This document shows positions 17,008 through 25,950 of a stretch of DNA of 64,000 nt, piece by piece (positions within the stretch are counted from its first letter, which is position 1; each line of letters starts with the position of its first letter). The stretch covers positions 5,923,001 to 5,987,000 of the forward strand of contig NZ_CP137573.1 in NCBI RefSeq assembly GCF_033343995.1, in the 5' to 3' direction. This stretch comes from Streptomyces sp. HUAS YS2. GTDB lineage: Bacteria > Actinomycetota > Actinomycetes > Streptomycetales > Streptomycetaceae. A model generated the notes under the pieces. It made no database searches, was not told the DNA's origin, and was given only the letters and a program-made list of their open reading frames with translations. The position numbers and the translations under genes are program-made.

Positions 17008-17050
17008 CCGCACCCGGCCCCGCCCGCCGTGGGCGCCCACCCCACCCCCC

Positions 17051-17094
17051 GTTGTGGGCATTCGTTCCGCTGGGGCGGAACGGGTGGGCACAAC
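17051..17094 (+). repeat. Extragenic palindrome, copy 1
   Basis: A 44-bp imperfect palindrome. GTTGTG (17051-17056) pairs with CACAAC (17089-17094), and CGTTCCGC pairs with GCGGAACG, with G-U pairs between, around a TGGG loop. It resembles extragenic repeats that I recall from many Streptomyces intergenic regions (GTGGGCA...TGGGCAC arms). Confidence 0.7.
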
Positions 17095-17227
17095 GGAACG
17101 GCGCCCTTGGCGGGCGCGTCCGCCCCAAGCTCGTACCCGCACCTCGTGTGCGGCCACGCTTGCAGGCGCGCCGCACCCGTGGGCGCCGGGGTGCTTGGGC
17201 GGAACGCACCCGCCAGGGTGCCGTCCC

Positions 17228-17268
17228 GTGTGCCCACCCCGTCCCGCCCGCGGGACGATTGCCCACAC
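17228..17268 (-). repeat. Extragenic palindrome, copy 2 (inverted)
   Basis: A 41-bp palindrome whose minus strand (GTGTGGGCAATCGTCCCGC ... GTGGGCACAC) is clearly related to the copy at 17051-17094. It keeps the GTGGGCA and TGGGCAC arms but swaps bases in the central stem in a compensating way (GTTCCGC/GCGGAAC becomes GTCCCGC/GCGGGAC). Confidence 0.7.
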
Positions 17269-17382
17269 GGCGGTGGGACCAGGTGGTCGGGCCACGGCGT
17301 GGCCTCGGCGACGCGTGCGCGCGCGTAACGTGACCATCAACCGCACGTCACCCGGGGCACCCGCCCCGCGAGGAGCATCCGC

Positions 17383-18617
<1,235 letters not shown>

Positions 18618-18621
<4 letters not shown>

Positions 18622-19433
18622 CGACCGGGAACATCCAGCTGCTGAGCGACACCCTGGCCACGGCCAAGGCGGAGAACCGCGCCGCGCTCATCGCGTACCT
18701 GCCGGCCGGCTTCCCCACCGTCGACGGCGGCATCGAGGCGATCAAGGCCGTCTTCGACGGCGGCGCCGACATCGTCGAGGTCGGACTGCCGCACAGCGAC
18801 CCGGTGCTCGACGGCCCGGTCATCCAGACCGCCGACGACATCGCCCTGCGCGGCGGCGTCCGGATCGCCGACGTCATGCGCACGGTGAAGGAGGCCCACG
18901 CGGCCACCGGCAAGCCGGTCCTGGTCATGACGTACTGGAACCCGATCGACCGCTACGGCGTCGAGCGGTTCACCGAGGAGCTGGCCGCGGCCGGCGGCGC
19001 GGGCTGCATCCTGCCCGACCTGCCGGTCCAGGAGTCCGCGGTGTGGCGCCGGCACGCCGACAAGCACGGTCTCGCGACCGTCTTCGTCGTCGCGCCCAGC
19101 AGCAAGGACGAGCGCCTCGCCACCATCACCGCCGCCGGCTCGGGCTTCGTCTACGCCGCCTCGCTGATGGGCGTCACCGGCACCCGCGAGTCCGTCGGCG
19201 CCGAGGCCGCGGACCTGGTCCGCCGCACCCGCGCCACGGCCGACCTTCCCGTCTGCGTCGGCCTCGGCGTGTCCAACGCCGCTCAGGCGCGCGAGGTCGC
19301 CGGCTTCGCCGACGGCGTCATCGTCGGCTCCGCCTTCGTGAAGCGGATGCTCGACGCCGACGAGGCCACCGCACTGGCCGCCGTAAGGGAACTGGCGGCC
19401 GAACTCGCGGAGGGCGTGCGCCGCACCGCGTAG
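18618..19433 (+). CDS. trpA: Tryptophan synthase alpha chain
   Basis: A 271-aa barrel subunit that cleaves indole-3-glycerol phosphate. The catalytic glutamate is in ADIVEVGLPHSDPVLDGPVIQ and the catalytic aspartate in AGCILPDLPVQES. GVTGTRESVGAEAADL and VCVGLGVSNAAQA bind phosphate. GTG 18618 overlaps the trpB stop, so the two subunits are translationally coupled. A terminator lies 21 bp after the stop. Confidence 0.97.
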
Positions 19434-19454
19434 CCCGTACGGGTGGATCTGCGA

Positions 19455-19490
19455 CCGGGGAGGCACGCCCGTGCCTCCCCGGTTCGTTTG
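19455..19490 (+). terminator. Terminator of the trp unit
   Basis: A perfect 12-bp stem CCGGGGAGGCAC (19455-19466) / GTGCCTCCCCGG (19471-19482) has a GCCC loop, followed by TTCGTTTG. It lies between trpA and the DsbA-like gene. Confidence 0.85.
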
Positions 19491-19496
19491 CCGGGC

Positions 19497-20318
19497 GTGA
19501 GCGAGAAGAACCATGACGGAAACCGGAGCGCCCGGGCGCGCCTCCAGCAACAGCGAGACCGCGAGAAGGCGCGGGAGAAGCAGCGGCGCGTACTGATCGT
19601 GTCCGCCGCGATCGTCGGCGTCCTCGGTCTGGCGGCCGTGATCGGCGTGATCGCGGCGAGCGGCGGCGACGACGAGGGGTCCGACAAGGCCGGCCCGGTC
19701 GTCACCCCCAGCGGCGCGACCGGCGACGACAAGCCGGCCATCCCCACGGGCGCGGCCGACGCCCCCTCCACGCTCACGATCTGGGAGGACTTCCGCTGCC
19801 CCGCGTGCGCCCAGTTCGAGAACGCGTTCCGGAACACCATCCACGAGCTGGAGGCGGAGGGCGCGATCAAGACCGACTACCACCTGGCCACCCTCATCGA
19901 CGGCAACATGGGCGGCAGCGGCTCGCTGCGCGCGGCGAACGCGGCGGCCTGCGCGCAGGACGCCGGGAAGTTCACCCCGTACCACGACGTGCTCTACATG
20001 AACCAGCCGGAGGAGACGGACGACGCCTACGGCAACAACGCCAAGCTGATCGAGCTGGCGGCCAAGGTCGAGGGGCTGGACACCCCCGCCTTCCGCAGCT
20101 GCGTCGAGGACGGCACGCACGACACCTGGGTGCAGAAGTCGAACGAGGCGTTCCGCAGCGGCTCGTTCAACGGCACGCCGTCCGTGCTGCTCAACGGAGA
20201 ATCGATCTTCCCGACGAAGGGGAACGAGCAGATCTCCCCGGCGAACCTGAAGAAGTGGGTGGCCGAGGCGAACAAGGGCAAGAAGAAGGGCAGCGCCTCC
20301 CCGTCGACCACGGGCTGA
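19497..20318 (+). CDS. Membrane-anchored DsbA-family thioredoxin-like protein
   Basis: A 273-aa protein from GTG 19497. A basic cytoplasmic N-terminus (residues 1-31) is followed by one transmembrane helix (about 32-55) and a linker. An extracytoplasmic thioredoxin_4/DsbA domain then begins STLTIWEDFRCPACAQF, with the redox pair Cys101-Pro-Ala-Cys104. FNGTPSVLLNGE near the C-terminus contains the cis-Pro loop. It probably acts in disulfide formation or isomerisation in secreted proteins. It lies upstream of lgt as in related Streptomyces. Confidence 0.88.
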   Translation: MSEKNHDGNRSARARLQQQRDREKAREKQRRVLIVSAAIVGVLGLAAVIGVIAASGGDDEGSDKAGPVVTPSGATGDDKPAIPTGAADAPSTLTIWEDFRCPACAQFENAFRNTIHELEAEGAIKTDYHLATLIDGNMGGSGSLRAANAAACAQDAGKFTPYHDVLYMNQPEETDDAYGNNAKLIELAAKVEGLDTPAFRSCVEDGTHDTWVQKSNEAFRSGSFNGTPSVLLNGESIFPTKGNEQISPANLKKWVAEANKGKKKGSASPSTTG

Positions 20319-20424
20319 GGCCCCTGGAGCCCGTGTGGCTGCTGGGTTCTGTGGGGTTAGTTACGCAGACGTTGCCGGGTGGGCTGCCGCAGCGCCCGCC
20401 CGGCAGGGTAGCGTCGGACCTGCC

Positions 20425-21489
20425 ATGGACCTTGCCTACATTCCCAGCCCCTCGACCGGTGTGATCTACCTCGGACCGGTTCCGCTGCGCGGCTACGCCT
20501 TCTGCATCATCATCGGTGTCTTCGTCGCCGTCTGGCTCGGCAACAAGCGCTGGATCGCCCGGGGCGGCAAAGCCGGCACCGTGGCCGACATCGCCGTCTG
20601 GGCGGTGCCCTTCGGCCTCGTCGGCGGCCGGCTCTACCACGTCATCACCGATTACCAGCTGTACTTCAGCGAGGGTGAGAACTGGGTCGACGCCTTCAAG
20701 ATCTGGGAGGGCGGCCTCGGTATCTGGGGCGCCATCGCGCTCGGCGCGGTGGGCGCCTGGATCGGCTGCCGGCGGCGCGGCATCCCGCTGCCGGCGTACG
20801 CGGACGCCATCGCGCCCGGCATCGCCCTCGCGCAGGCGATCGGCCGCTGGGGCAACTGGTTCAACCAGGAGCTGTACGGAAAGCCGACCGACCTGCCGTG
20901 GGGTCTGGAGATCTCCGCGAGCGCGAACCGCGAGGCCGGGATCTACCACCCGACGTTCCTCTACGAGTCGCTGTGGTGCATCGGCGTCGCGCTCCTGGTC
21001 ATCTGGGCCGACCGCCGCTTCAAGCTGGGCCACGGCCGCGCGTTCGCGCTGTACGTCGCCGCCTACTGCGCGGGTCGCGTCTGGACCGAGTACCTGCGCA
21101 TCGACGACGCGCACCACATCCTCGGCCTGCGGCTGAACGTCTGGACGGCGATCGGCGTCTTCGTGCTCGCGGTCGTCTACATGGTCGTCTCGGCGCGGGT
21201 CCGCCCGGGCCGGGAAGAGGTCGTGGAGCCGGCGGCGGTCGAGGAAGCGAAGCAGGCCGCCGAGAAGGCCGCCGGGACGGGCGTGGAGAAGGAGGCCGAC
21301 GCCGCCGGCTCCGACGCCGAGGGTGACGCCGGCAAGGACGCGGACGACTCCGCCGACCGGGACGTCGCGGACGCCGCCTCGGACGCGGCTTCGGACGACA
21401 TCCCCGAGGACACCCCGGCCGAGGGCGGGGTCACCGACCTGTCGAAGGACGGCGCGGGCAACGGGGCGGGCGCGGCCGGCAAGAGCTGA
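20425..21489 (+). CDS. lgt: Prolipoprotein diacylglyceryl transferase
   Basis: A 354-aa polytopic membrane enzyme that transfers diacylglyceryl from phosphatidylglycerol to the lipobox cysteine of prolipoproteins. The Lgt signatures GGRLYHVITDYQLY, GGLGIWGAI and GRWGNWFNQELYGKPTDLPWGL are present, as is YHPTFLYESLW. It starts at ATG 20425 (MDLAYIPSPSTGVI). The last 80 residues are a hydrophilic, acidic Ala/Asp/Glu-rich tail, a common actinobacterial extension that is probably disordered in the cytoplasm. Confidence 0.95.
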   Translation: MDLAYIPSPSTGVIYLGPVPLRGYAFCIIIGVFVAVWLGNKRWIARGGKAGTVADIAVWAVPFGLVGGRLYHVITDYQLYFSEGENWVDAFKIWEGGLGIWGAIALGAVGAWIGCRRRGIPLPAYADAIAPGIALAQAIGRWGNWFNQELYGKPTDLPWGLEISASANREAGIYHPTFLYESLWCIGVALLVIWADRRFKLGHGRAFALYVAAYCAGRVWTEYLRIDDAHHILGLRLNVWTAIGVFVLAVVYMVVSARVRPGREEVVEPAAVEEAKQAAEKAAGTGVEKEADAAGSDAEGDAGKDADDSADRDVADAASDAASDDIPEDTPAEGGVTDLSKDGAGNGAGAAGKS

Positions 21490-21510
21490 CCGGCGGCATC
21501 ACGACGCGGC

Positions 21511-21549
21511 GACGGGCCGCCGGGACCGATGAGGTCCCGGCGGCCCGTC
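21511..21549. terminator. Bidirectional terminator between lgt and the convergent operon
   Basis: A perfect 17-bp stem (21511-21527 pairs with 21533-21549) has a GATGA loop. It is located between the convergent 3' ends of lgt and the CitE-like gene, so it can serve both. Confidence 0.88.
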
Positions 21550-21558
21550 CCGTTCGTG

Positions 21559-22356
21559 TCAGCCCCTGCGGGCCGCCAGGTTCAGGACCCGGCGCGCGCC
21601 CTCGACCACGGCCGCGTCGACGAACCGGCCGTCCGGCAGCGCGAGCGCGCCGCCGTCCGCCTCGGCGGCCTTGACGACCTCCTCCGCGCCGGCGACCTCG
21701 TCCGGCGTCGGCAGATAGGCCTGCTCGATGACCGGCAGCTGGCGCGGGTGGATGGCCGCCCGGCCCAGGAAGCCGAGCGAGCGGCCCCGCGCACAGCTCA
21801 CCGCCAGCGACTCCAGGTCACGGACGTCCGGGTGGACCGACTGGGCCGGCGGCGGGAGGGCCGCCGCGCGGGCCGCGAGCACGATCCGGCTGCGCGGCCA
21901 GTCGAGCCCGGCGTCCTCCCGTACGCCCAGGTCGGCGCGGAGGTCGGCCTCGCCCAGGGCGATCCCGTGCACCGACGGATGGGCGGTGGCGATGTGGTAC
22001 GCGTGCTCCACGGCCAGGGCGTTCTCCAGGAGCGGGAACAGGGGCAGGCCGGGGACGACGTCGGCGATCCGGCGGATGTCGGTGGCCTGTGTCACCTTGG
22101 GAACACGGAAACCGCTGAGGCCGGGGAGGGTGGCCAGTGGGGGGATGTCGCGCGGGGTGTGGATGCGCACGTGCACCGGGACCGGGTGCGGGTCGGACAG
22201 CAGGTCGACGGTGGCGTCGAGGGCGTACGCCTTGCGGTCCGGGGCCACCGCGTCCTCCAGATCGACAATCACGACGTCGGCGCCGGACGCCAGCGCCTTG
22301 CGGACCACGTCCGGACGGTCCCCGGGGGCGTACAGCCAGGTGAGGGGGAAGGTCAT
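21559..22356 (-). CDS. CitE-like HpcH/HpaI aldolase/citrate-lyase family protein
   Basis: A 265-aa protein with the CitE fold. LTWLYAPGDRPDVVRKALASGADVVIVDLEDAVAPDRKAYA carries the CoA/Mg2+ motif. HVRIHTPRD, PLLENALAVEHAYHIA and GIALGEADLRADLG carry the metal-binding Glu/Asp residues. Family members split or hydrolyse acyl-CoA thioesters such as malyl-, citramalyl- or beta-methylmalyl-CoA. It is the last gene of the seven-gene minus-strand operon, overlapping the CoA-transferase by 4 bp. The pairing with a CaiB-type transferase suggests that a short acyl-CoA is activated and then cleaved; the substrate is unknown. Confidence 0.88.
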   Translation of the reverse strand: MTFPLTWLYAPGDRPDVVRKALASGADVVIVDLEDAVAPDRKAYALDATVDLLSDPHPVPVHVRIHTPRDIPPLATLPGLSGFRVPKVTQATDIRRIADVVPGLPLFPLLENALAVEHAYHIATAHPSVHGIALGEADLRADLGVREDAGLDWPRSRIVLAARAAALPPPAQSVHPDVRDLESLAVSCARGRSLGFLGRAAIHPRQLPVIEQAYLPTPDEVAGAEEVVKAAEADGGALALPDGRFVDAAVVEGARRVLNLAARRG

Positions 22357-23582
22357 ACGGCTCCTTCGCTCCGCAGGGCGGTGATCTCGCCGGGGGAGAG
22401 GCCGAGTTCGGCGAGCACGTCGGCGGTGTCCGCGCCGTGCGGGCGGCCGGCCCAGCGGATCGCGCCGGGGGTCTCGGAGAGCCGGAAGAGGACGTTCTGC
22501 ATGCGGATCGGGCCCAGCTCGGGGTCCGGGACCTCGGTGACGGTGTCCAGGGCGCGGTACTGGGGGTCCGCCACCACGTCCCGGACGTCGTAGACCGGGG
22601 CGATCGCCGCCTCCGCCTTCTCGAACGCCGCCAGCGCCTCTTCCCGGGTGTGCCGGGCGACCCACGAGCCGACGGCCTCGTCGAGGACGTCGGCGTGGGC
22701 GGCGCGGCCGGTGCCGTCGGCGAACCAGGGCTCGTCGATCAGCTCCGGCCGGCCGACCAGGCGCAGCACGCGTTCGGCGATCGACTGGGCGGAGGTGGAG
22801 ACGGCGACCCAGGAGCCGTCGGAGGTCCGGTAGGTGTTGCGCGGGGCGTTGTTCTGGGAGCGGTTGCCGGTGCGCGGCTGGACGTGGCCCAGCTGGTCGT
22901 ACCAGAGCGCGTGCGGGCCGATGACCGCGAGCATCGGCTCGATGATCGCCATGTCGACGACCTGGCCGCGGCCGGTGGCGGTGCGGGCGGTGAGCGCGGT
23001 CATCACCGCGTACGCCGTCGCCAGAGCGGCGACGGAGTCGGCGAGACCGAACGGGGGGAGCGTGGGCGGGCCGTCCGGCTCGCCGGTGATGGCGGCGAAG
23101 CCGCTCATCGCCTCGGCGAGGGTGCCGAAGCCGGGGCGGTGGGAGTACGGGCCGAACTGGCCGAAGCCGGTGACCCGGGCCAGCACCAGGCCCGGATTGA
23201 CGGTGGACAGCTCCTCCCAGCCGAGGCCCCAGCGCTCCAGGGTGCCGGGGCGGAAGTTCTCGACGACGACGTCGGCGTCGGCGACGAGCCGGAGGAGGGT
23301 GTCGCGGCCGCCGGGGGCCGAGAGATCGAGGGTGATCGTCCGCTTGTTGCGGCCGAGCATCTTCCACCAGAGACCGACACCGTCCTTGGCGGGGCCGTGG
23401 CCGCGGGACGGGTCGGGCTTGCGGGGGTGCTCGACCTTGACGACGTCCGCGCCGAAGTCGCCGAGCATCATCGCCGCGAGCGGCCCGGCGAAGAGGGTGG
23501 CGAGGTCGAGGACACGGAGACCGTGGAGCGGGGCGGGGGAGGTGGGGGCGGACGCGGGGGAGGTGGGGGCGGAGTCGGTCAT
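22353..23582 (-). CDS. CaiB/BaiF family CoA-transferase (class III)
   Basis: A 409-aa class III CoA-transferase. It starts after a Ser/Pro/Thr-rich leader with HGLRVLDLATLFAGPLAAMMLGDFGADVVKVEHP. GRNKRTITLDLSAPGG and VENFRPGTLERWGLG follow, and the region FAAITGEPDGPPTLPPFGLADSVAAL carries the conserved Asp nucleophile. Family enzymes move CoA between carboxylic acids. It overlaps both neighbours by 4 bp, with rbsK-like upstream and CitE-like downstream, so expression is coordinate. Confidence 0.9.
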   Translation of the reverse strand: MTDSAPTSPASAPTSPAPLHGLRVLDLATLFAGPLAAMMLGDFGADVVKVEHPRKPDPSRGHGPAKDGVGLWWKMLGRNKRTITLDLSAPGGRDTLLRLVADADVVVENFRPGTLERWGLGWEELSTVNPGLVLARVTGFGQFGPYSHRPGFGTLAEAMSGFAAITGEPDGPPTLPPFGLADSVAALATAYAVMTALTARTATGRGQVVDMAIIEPMLAVIGPHALWYDQLGHVQPRTGNRSQNNAPRNTYRTSDGSWVAVSTSAQSIAERVLRLVGRPELIDEPWFADGTGRAAHADVLDEAVGSWVARHTREEALAAFEKAEAAIAPVYDVRDVVADPQYRALDTVTEVPDPELGPIRMQNVLFRLSETPGAIRWAGRPHGADTADVLAELGLSPGEITALRSEGAV

Positions 23583-24523
23583 ACGGCGTCGGCCTCCTGG
23601 CGGTCGTCGCGGTCGTCACGGCGGGCGTGCGTCGGGTCGAATGCGGTGTCGATCTCGGTGCGGTACGGCATCGAGGACGAGGCGCCGGGGCGCTGGACGG
23701 AGAGCGCGGCGGCGGCCGACGCCCAGGCGAGGGCCTGCGGAACCGGCCGGCCCTCGCCGAGGGCGACGGCGAGAGCGCCGACGAAGGTGTCCCCGGCGGC
23801 GGTGGTGTCCACGGCCCGGACCCGGGGCGCCGGGACGACCAGGGGCTTCGCGCCCCGGGCCGCGTACAGGCTGCCCGCCGCGCCGAGGGTGACCACGACC
23901 TCGGGCACCTTGCGCAGCAGCGCTTCGGCGGCGGCGTGCGGGTCGGCGAGTCCGGTGAGCGTGGCGGCCTCGTGCTCGTTGGGCACCAACAGGTCGGTGG
24001 CGGCGAGGAGTTCGTTGGGCAGGGGCTGGGCGGGGGCCGGCGTGAGCACGGTGCGCACGCCGAGGCCGCGGGCGGTGACGGCCCCCGCGGTGACGGCGGA
24101 GAGGGGGAGTTCGAGCTGGAGGAGCAGCGCGTCGGCGGTGGCGATCAGGGCTTCGTCGCCGTGGTCGAGGGAGGTGACGGTGGCGTTCGCGCCGGGGACG
24201 ACGACGATCGCGTTGCCGCCCTCGTCGTCGACGACGATGTGGGCGGTGCCGGAGGGGCCCTCCGAGGTGCGGAGCAGGTCGGTGTCGACACCGGAGTGCT
24301 CGAGGGCGGCACGGAGACGGGAGCCGAACTCGTCCGCGCCGACCGCGCCGATCATCGAGACGTCCGCGCCGGCGCGGGCGGCGGCGACGGCCTGGTTGGC
24401 GCCCTTGCCGCCGGGCACCGTGCGGAACTCCCGGCCGGTGACGGTCTCGCCGCGGGCGGGGGCCTTCGCGACGTAGGCGACGAGGTCCATGTTCGTGCTG
24501 CCGAGCACGACGATGCTGGTCAT
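23579..24523 (-). CDS. rbsK: Ribokinase-like PfkB-family sugar kinase
   Basis: A 314-aa PfkB kinase most like ribokinase. It shows VLGSTNMDLVAYV, the sugar-binding GGKGANQAVAAARAGADVSMIG, VGADEFGSRLRAAL and the catalytic/anion-hole motif VDTTAAGDTFVGALAVAL (Asp base), with A-S-A-A-A-A-L-S-V-Q-R-P-G near the C-terminus. The Asn and GGKGAN pattern matches D-ribose binding. In this operon it could phosphorylate ribose released by the ADP-ribosylglycohydrolase-like proteins encoded upstream. It overlaps the adjacent genes by 4 bp. Confidence 0.88.
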   Translation of the reverse strand: MTSIVVLGSTNMDLVAYVAKAPARGETVTGREFRTVPGGKGANQAVAAARAGADVSMIGAVGADEFGSRLRAALEHSGVDTDLLRTSEGPSGTAHIVVDDEGGNAIVVVPGANATVTSLDHGDEALIATADALLLQLELPLSAVTAGAVTARGLGVRTVLTPAPAQPLPNELLAATDLLVPNEHEAATLTGLADPHAAAEALLRKVPEVVVTLGAAGSLYAARGAKPLVVPAPRVRAVDTTAAGDTFVGALAVALGEGRPVPQALAWASAAAALSVQRPGASSSMPYRTEIDTAFDPTHARRDDRDDRQEADAV

Positions 24524-25950
24524 GGGCGTACGGCCTCCTGGTGCGTGAGTGCGGCGAGGGAGTCGAAGCCGATCCCGTCGAAGGAGGGGACCGAGGTGGC
24601 GAGCCGGTTCTTGAGGGGGCCCGTCCAGCGCTCGGGGAGCCGGTCGGGGTGGCCGGCGAGCAGCCCGGCGAGCGAGCCGGCGGTGGCGCCGTTGGAGTCG
24701 GTGTCCCAGCCGCCGGAGACCGCCGCGCAGATGGAGCGGGAGAAGTCGCCGTCGGCGTGGGTGAGCGCGGCGGCGAGGAGGGCGGCGTTCGGGACGGCGT
24801 GGACCCAGTGGTACCCGCCGAGGGCGGCGTGGAGACGGTCCACGACCGTGTCGAAGTCCGGGGTGGTGCGGGCGGTTTCGATGCCGAACCGGACGGCGAC
24901 GGCGAGCCGGGAGCGGGGCGGGACCACGGCGAGCCCGGCGGCGAGGGACCGGTGCACGTCGGCGGTGCCGGTCGCGGCGGTGGCGAGGGCGGCGGCGACG
25001 AACATCGCCCCGTAGACGCCGTTCGCGGTGTGGCTGAGCGAGGCGTCCCGGTACGCCTGCGCGGCGGCGGCGTGCGGGTCGCCGGGGTGCGTCCAGCCGT
25101 GCACGTCGGCGCGGATCAGCGCGCCGATCCACTCGCGGAACGGGTTGCGGTGGACGGCGGTGAGCGGGGGCTCGATGCCGTCCAGGAGGTTGCGGTAGGC
25201 GACGCGCTCGGCGGTGAAGGTGCGGCCGGCGGGGAGTTCGTCGAGCCAGAGGCGGGCGACGTCGGCGGTGGTGAAGTCGCGGCCGTACCGCTGGAGGAGG
25301 AGCAGATTGAGGAGGGGGTAGTTGAGGTCGTCGTCCTCGGGCATCCCGTCGATGTTCTCGGCGAGGGAGGTGGCGGCGGAGCGGCGGTTCCAGGGGTGCG
25401 CGGCGAGGAGCGCGGGGGGTACGCCGCGTTCGGTGAACCAGGTGGTGAGCGGCCAGTTGCCGGCGGCGCGGGCGAGCGCCCGGATGGCGTGCAGCGGCAG
25501 CTTCTCCACAGGCTTCCCGAGCAGGCACCCGGCGGCCCGCCCCAGCCAGGCGGCGTGCAGCCGCGCCCGGAGCGGGTGGACTTGCCCCACCCCGCCCTCC
25601 CCCAGAGCTGCCTCTGGGGGAGGCTCCCACCCCGAAACCCTGACGAGACCGGGGGCTCCGCCCCCGTCCCTCCGTCCGGAAGCGGTCGCGTGGATGGCGG
25701 GGAGGGTGGTGGGTTCGTCGGGGGTCAAGGGGGTCGGGAGGGCGGCCAGGGCTGTCAGGAGGTCCTCGGACAGTCGGCGGAGGTCGGGGCGGGGGGTGGG
25801 GGAGGAGCCTGCCGTGGTGGGGGCCGCCGGGCCGCCGGCTGTCCGCCAGCGGGCGGCCAGGGCCGTCGCGTCGCGGCCGTCCTCCGCCGCCTGGCGGAGC
25901 TCGTGGCCCACCAGGTCCTCCGGTTGGACCCAGGTCACGCGCAGGTTCAT
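24520..25950 (-). CDS. ADP-ribosylglycohydrolase family protein with repeat-derived linker
   Basis: A 476-aa protein. Residues 1-90 form an N-terminal domain (MNLRVTWVQPEDLVGHELRQA) and residues about 127-476 a DraG-like all-helical domain (ARLHAAWLGRAAGCLLGKPVEK). The metal motifs are EDDDLNYPLLNL and GGWDTDSNGATAGSLAGLLAG. Between them, about residues 92-125 are encoded by a GC-rich palindromic repeat that looks inserted in frame (see the repeat entry). It is the fourth ADP-ribosylglycohydrolase paralogue in transcription order and overlaps its neighbours by 4 bp. The substrate could be ADP-ribosyl-protein, ADP-ribose derivatives or another N-riboside. Confidence 0.87.
   Translation of the reverse strand: MNLRVTWVQPEDLVGHELRQAAEDGRDATALAARWRTAGGPAAPTTAGSSPTPRPDLRRLSEDLLTALAALPTPLTPDEPTTLPAIHATASGRRDGGGAPGLVRVSGWEPPPEAALGEGGVGQVHPLRARLHAAWLGRAAGCLLGKPVEKLPLHAIRALARAAGNWPLTTWFTERGVPPALLAAHPWNRRSAATSLAENIDGMPEDDDLNYPLLNLLLLQRYGRDFTTADVARLWLDELPAGRTFTAERVAYRNLLDGIEPPLTAVHRNPFREWIGALIRADVHGWTHPGDPHAAAAQAYRDASLSHTANGVYGAMFVAAALATAATGTADVHRSLAAGLAVVPPRSRLAVAVRFGIETARTTPDFDTVVDRLHAALGGYHWVHAVPNAALLAAALTHADGDFSRSICAAVSGGWDTDSNGATAGSLAGLLAGHPDRLPERWTGPLKNRLATSVPSFDGIGFDSLAALTHQEAVRP
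25575..25680. repeat. Palindromic Streptomyces-type repeat within a coding sequence
   Basis: CCTCCCCCAGAG (25596-25607) pairs perfectly with CTCTGGGGGAGG (25612-25623) around CTGC. A second hairpin, GGGGGC/GCCCCC, spans 25651-25665. Together with the intervening CTCCCACCCCGAAACCCTGA this looks like a repeat family I have seen in many Streptomyces genomes, normally between genes. Here it lies in frame inside an ADP-ribosylglycohydrolase gene and adds a Gly/Pro/Glu-rich linker. Confidence 0.6.

Larger units (their letters stand above)
17008..17382. other. 375-bp non-coding trpM-trpB spacer with palindromes
   Basis: No credible gene lies here. The spacer is dominated by two copies of a long palindrome in opposite orientation (listed separately), about 130 bp apart. 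The last 50 bp contain the trpB ribosome-binding site (GAGGAG at 17370-17375). Termination, mRNA processing or a promoter for trpBA in this spacer is possible. Confidence 0.6.
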
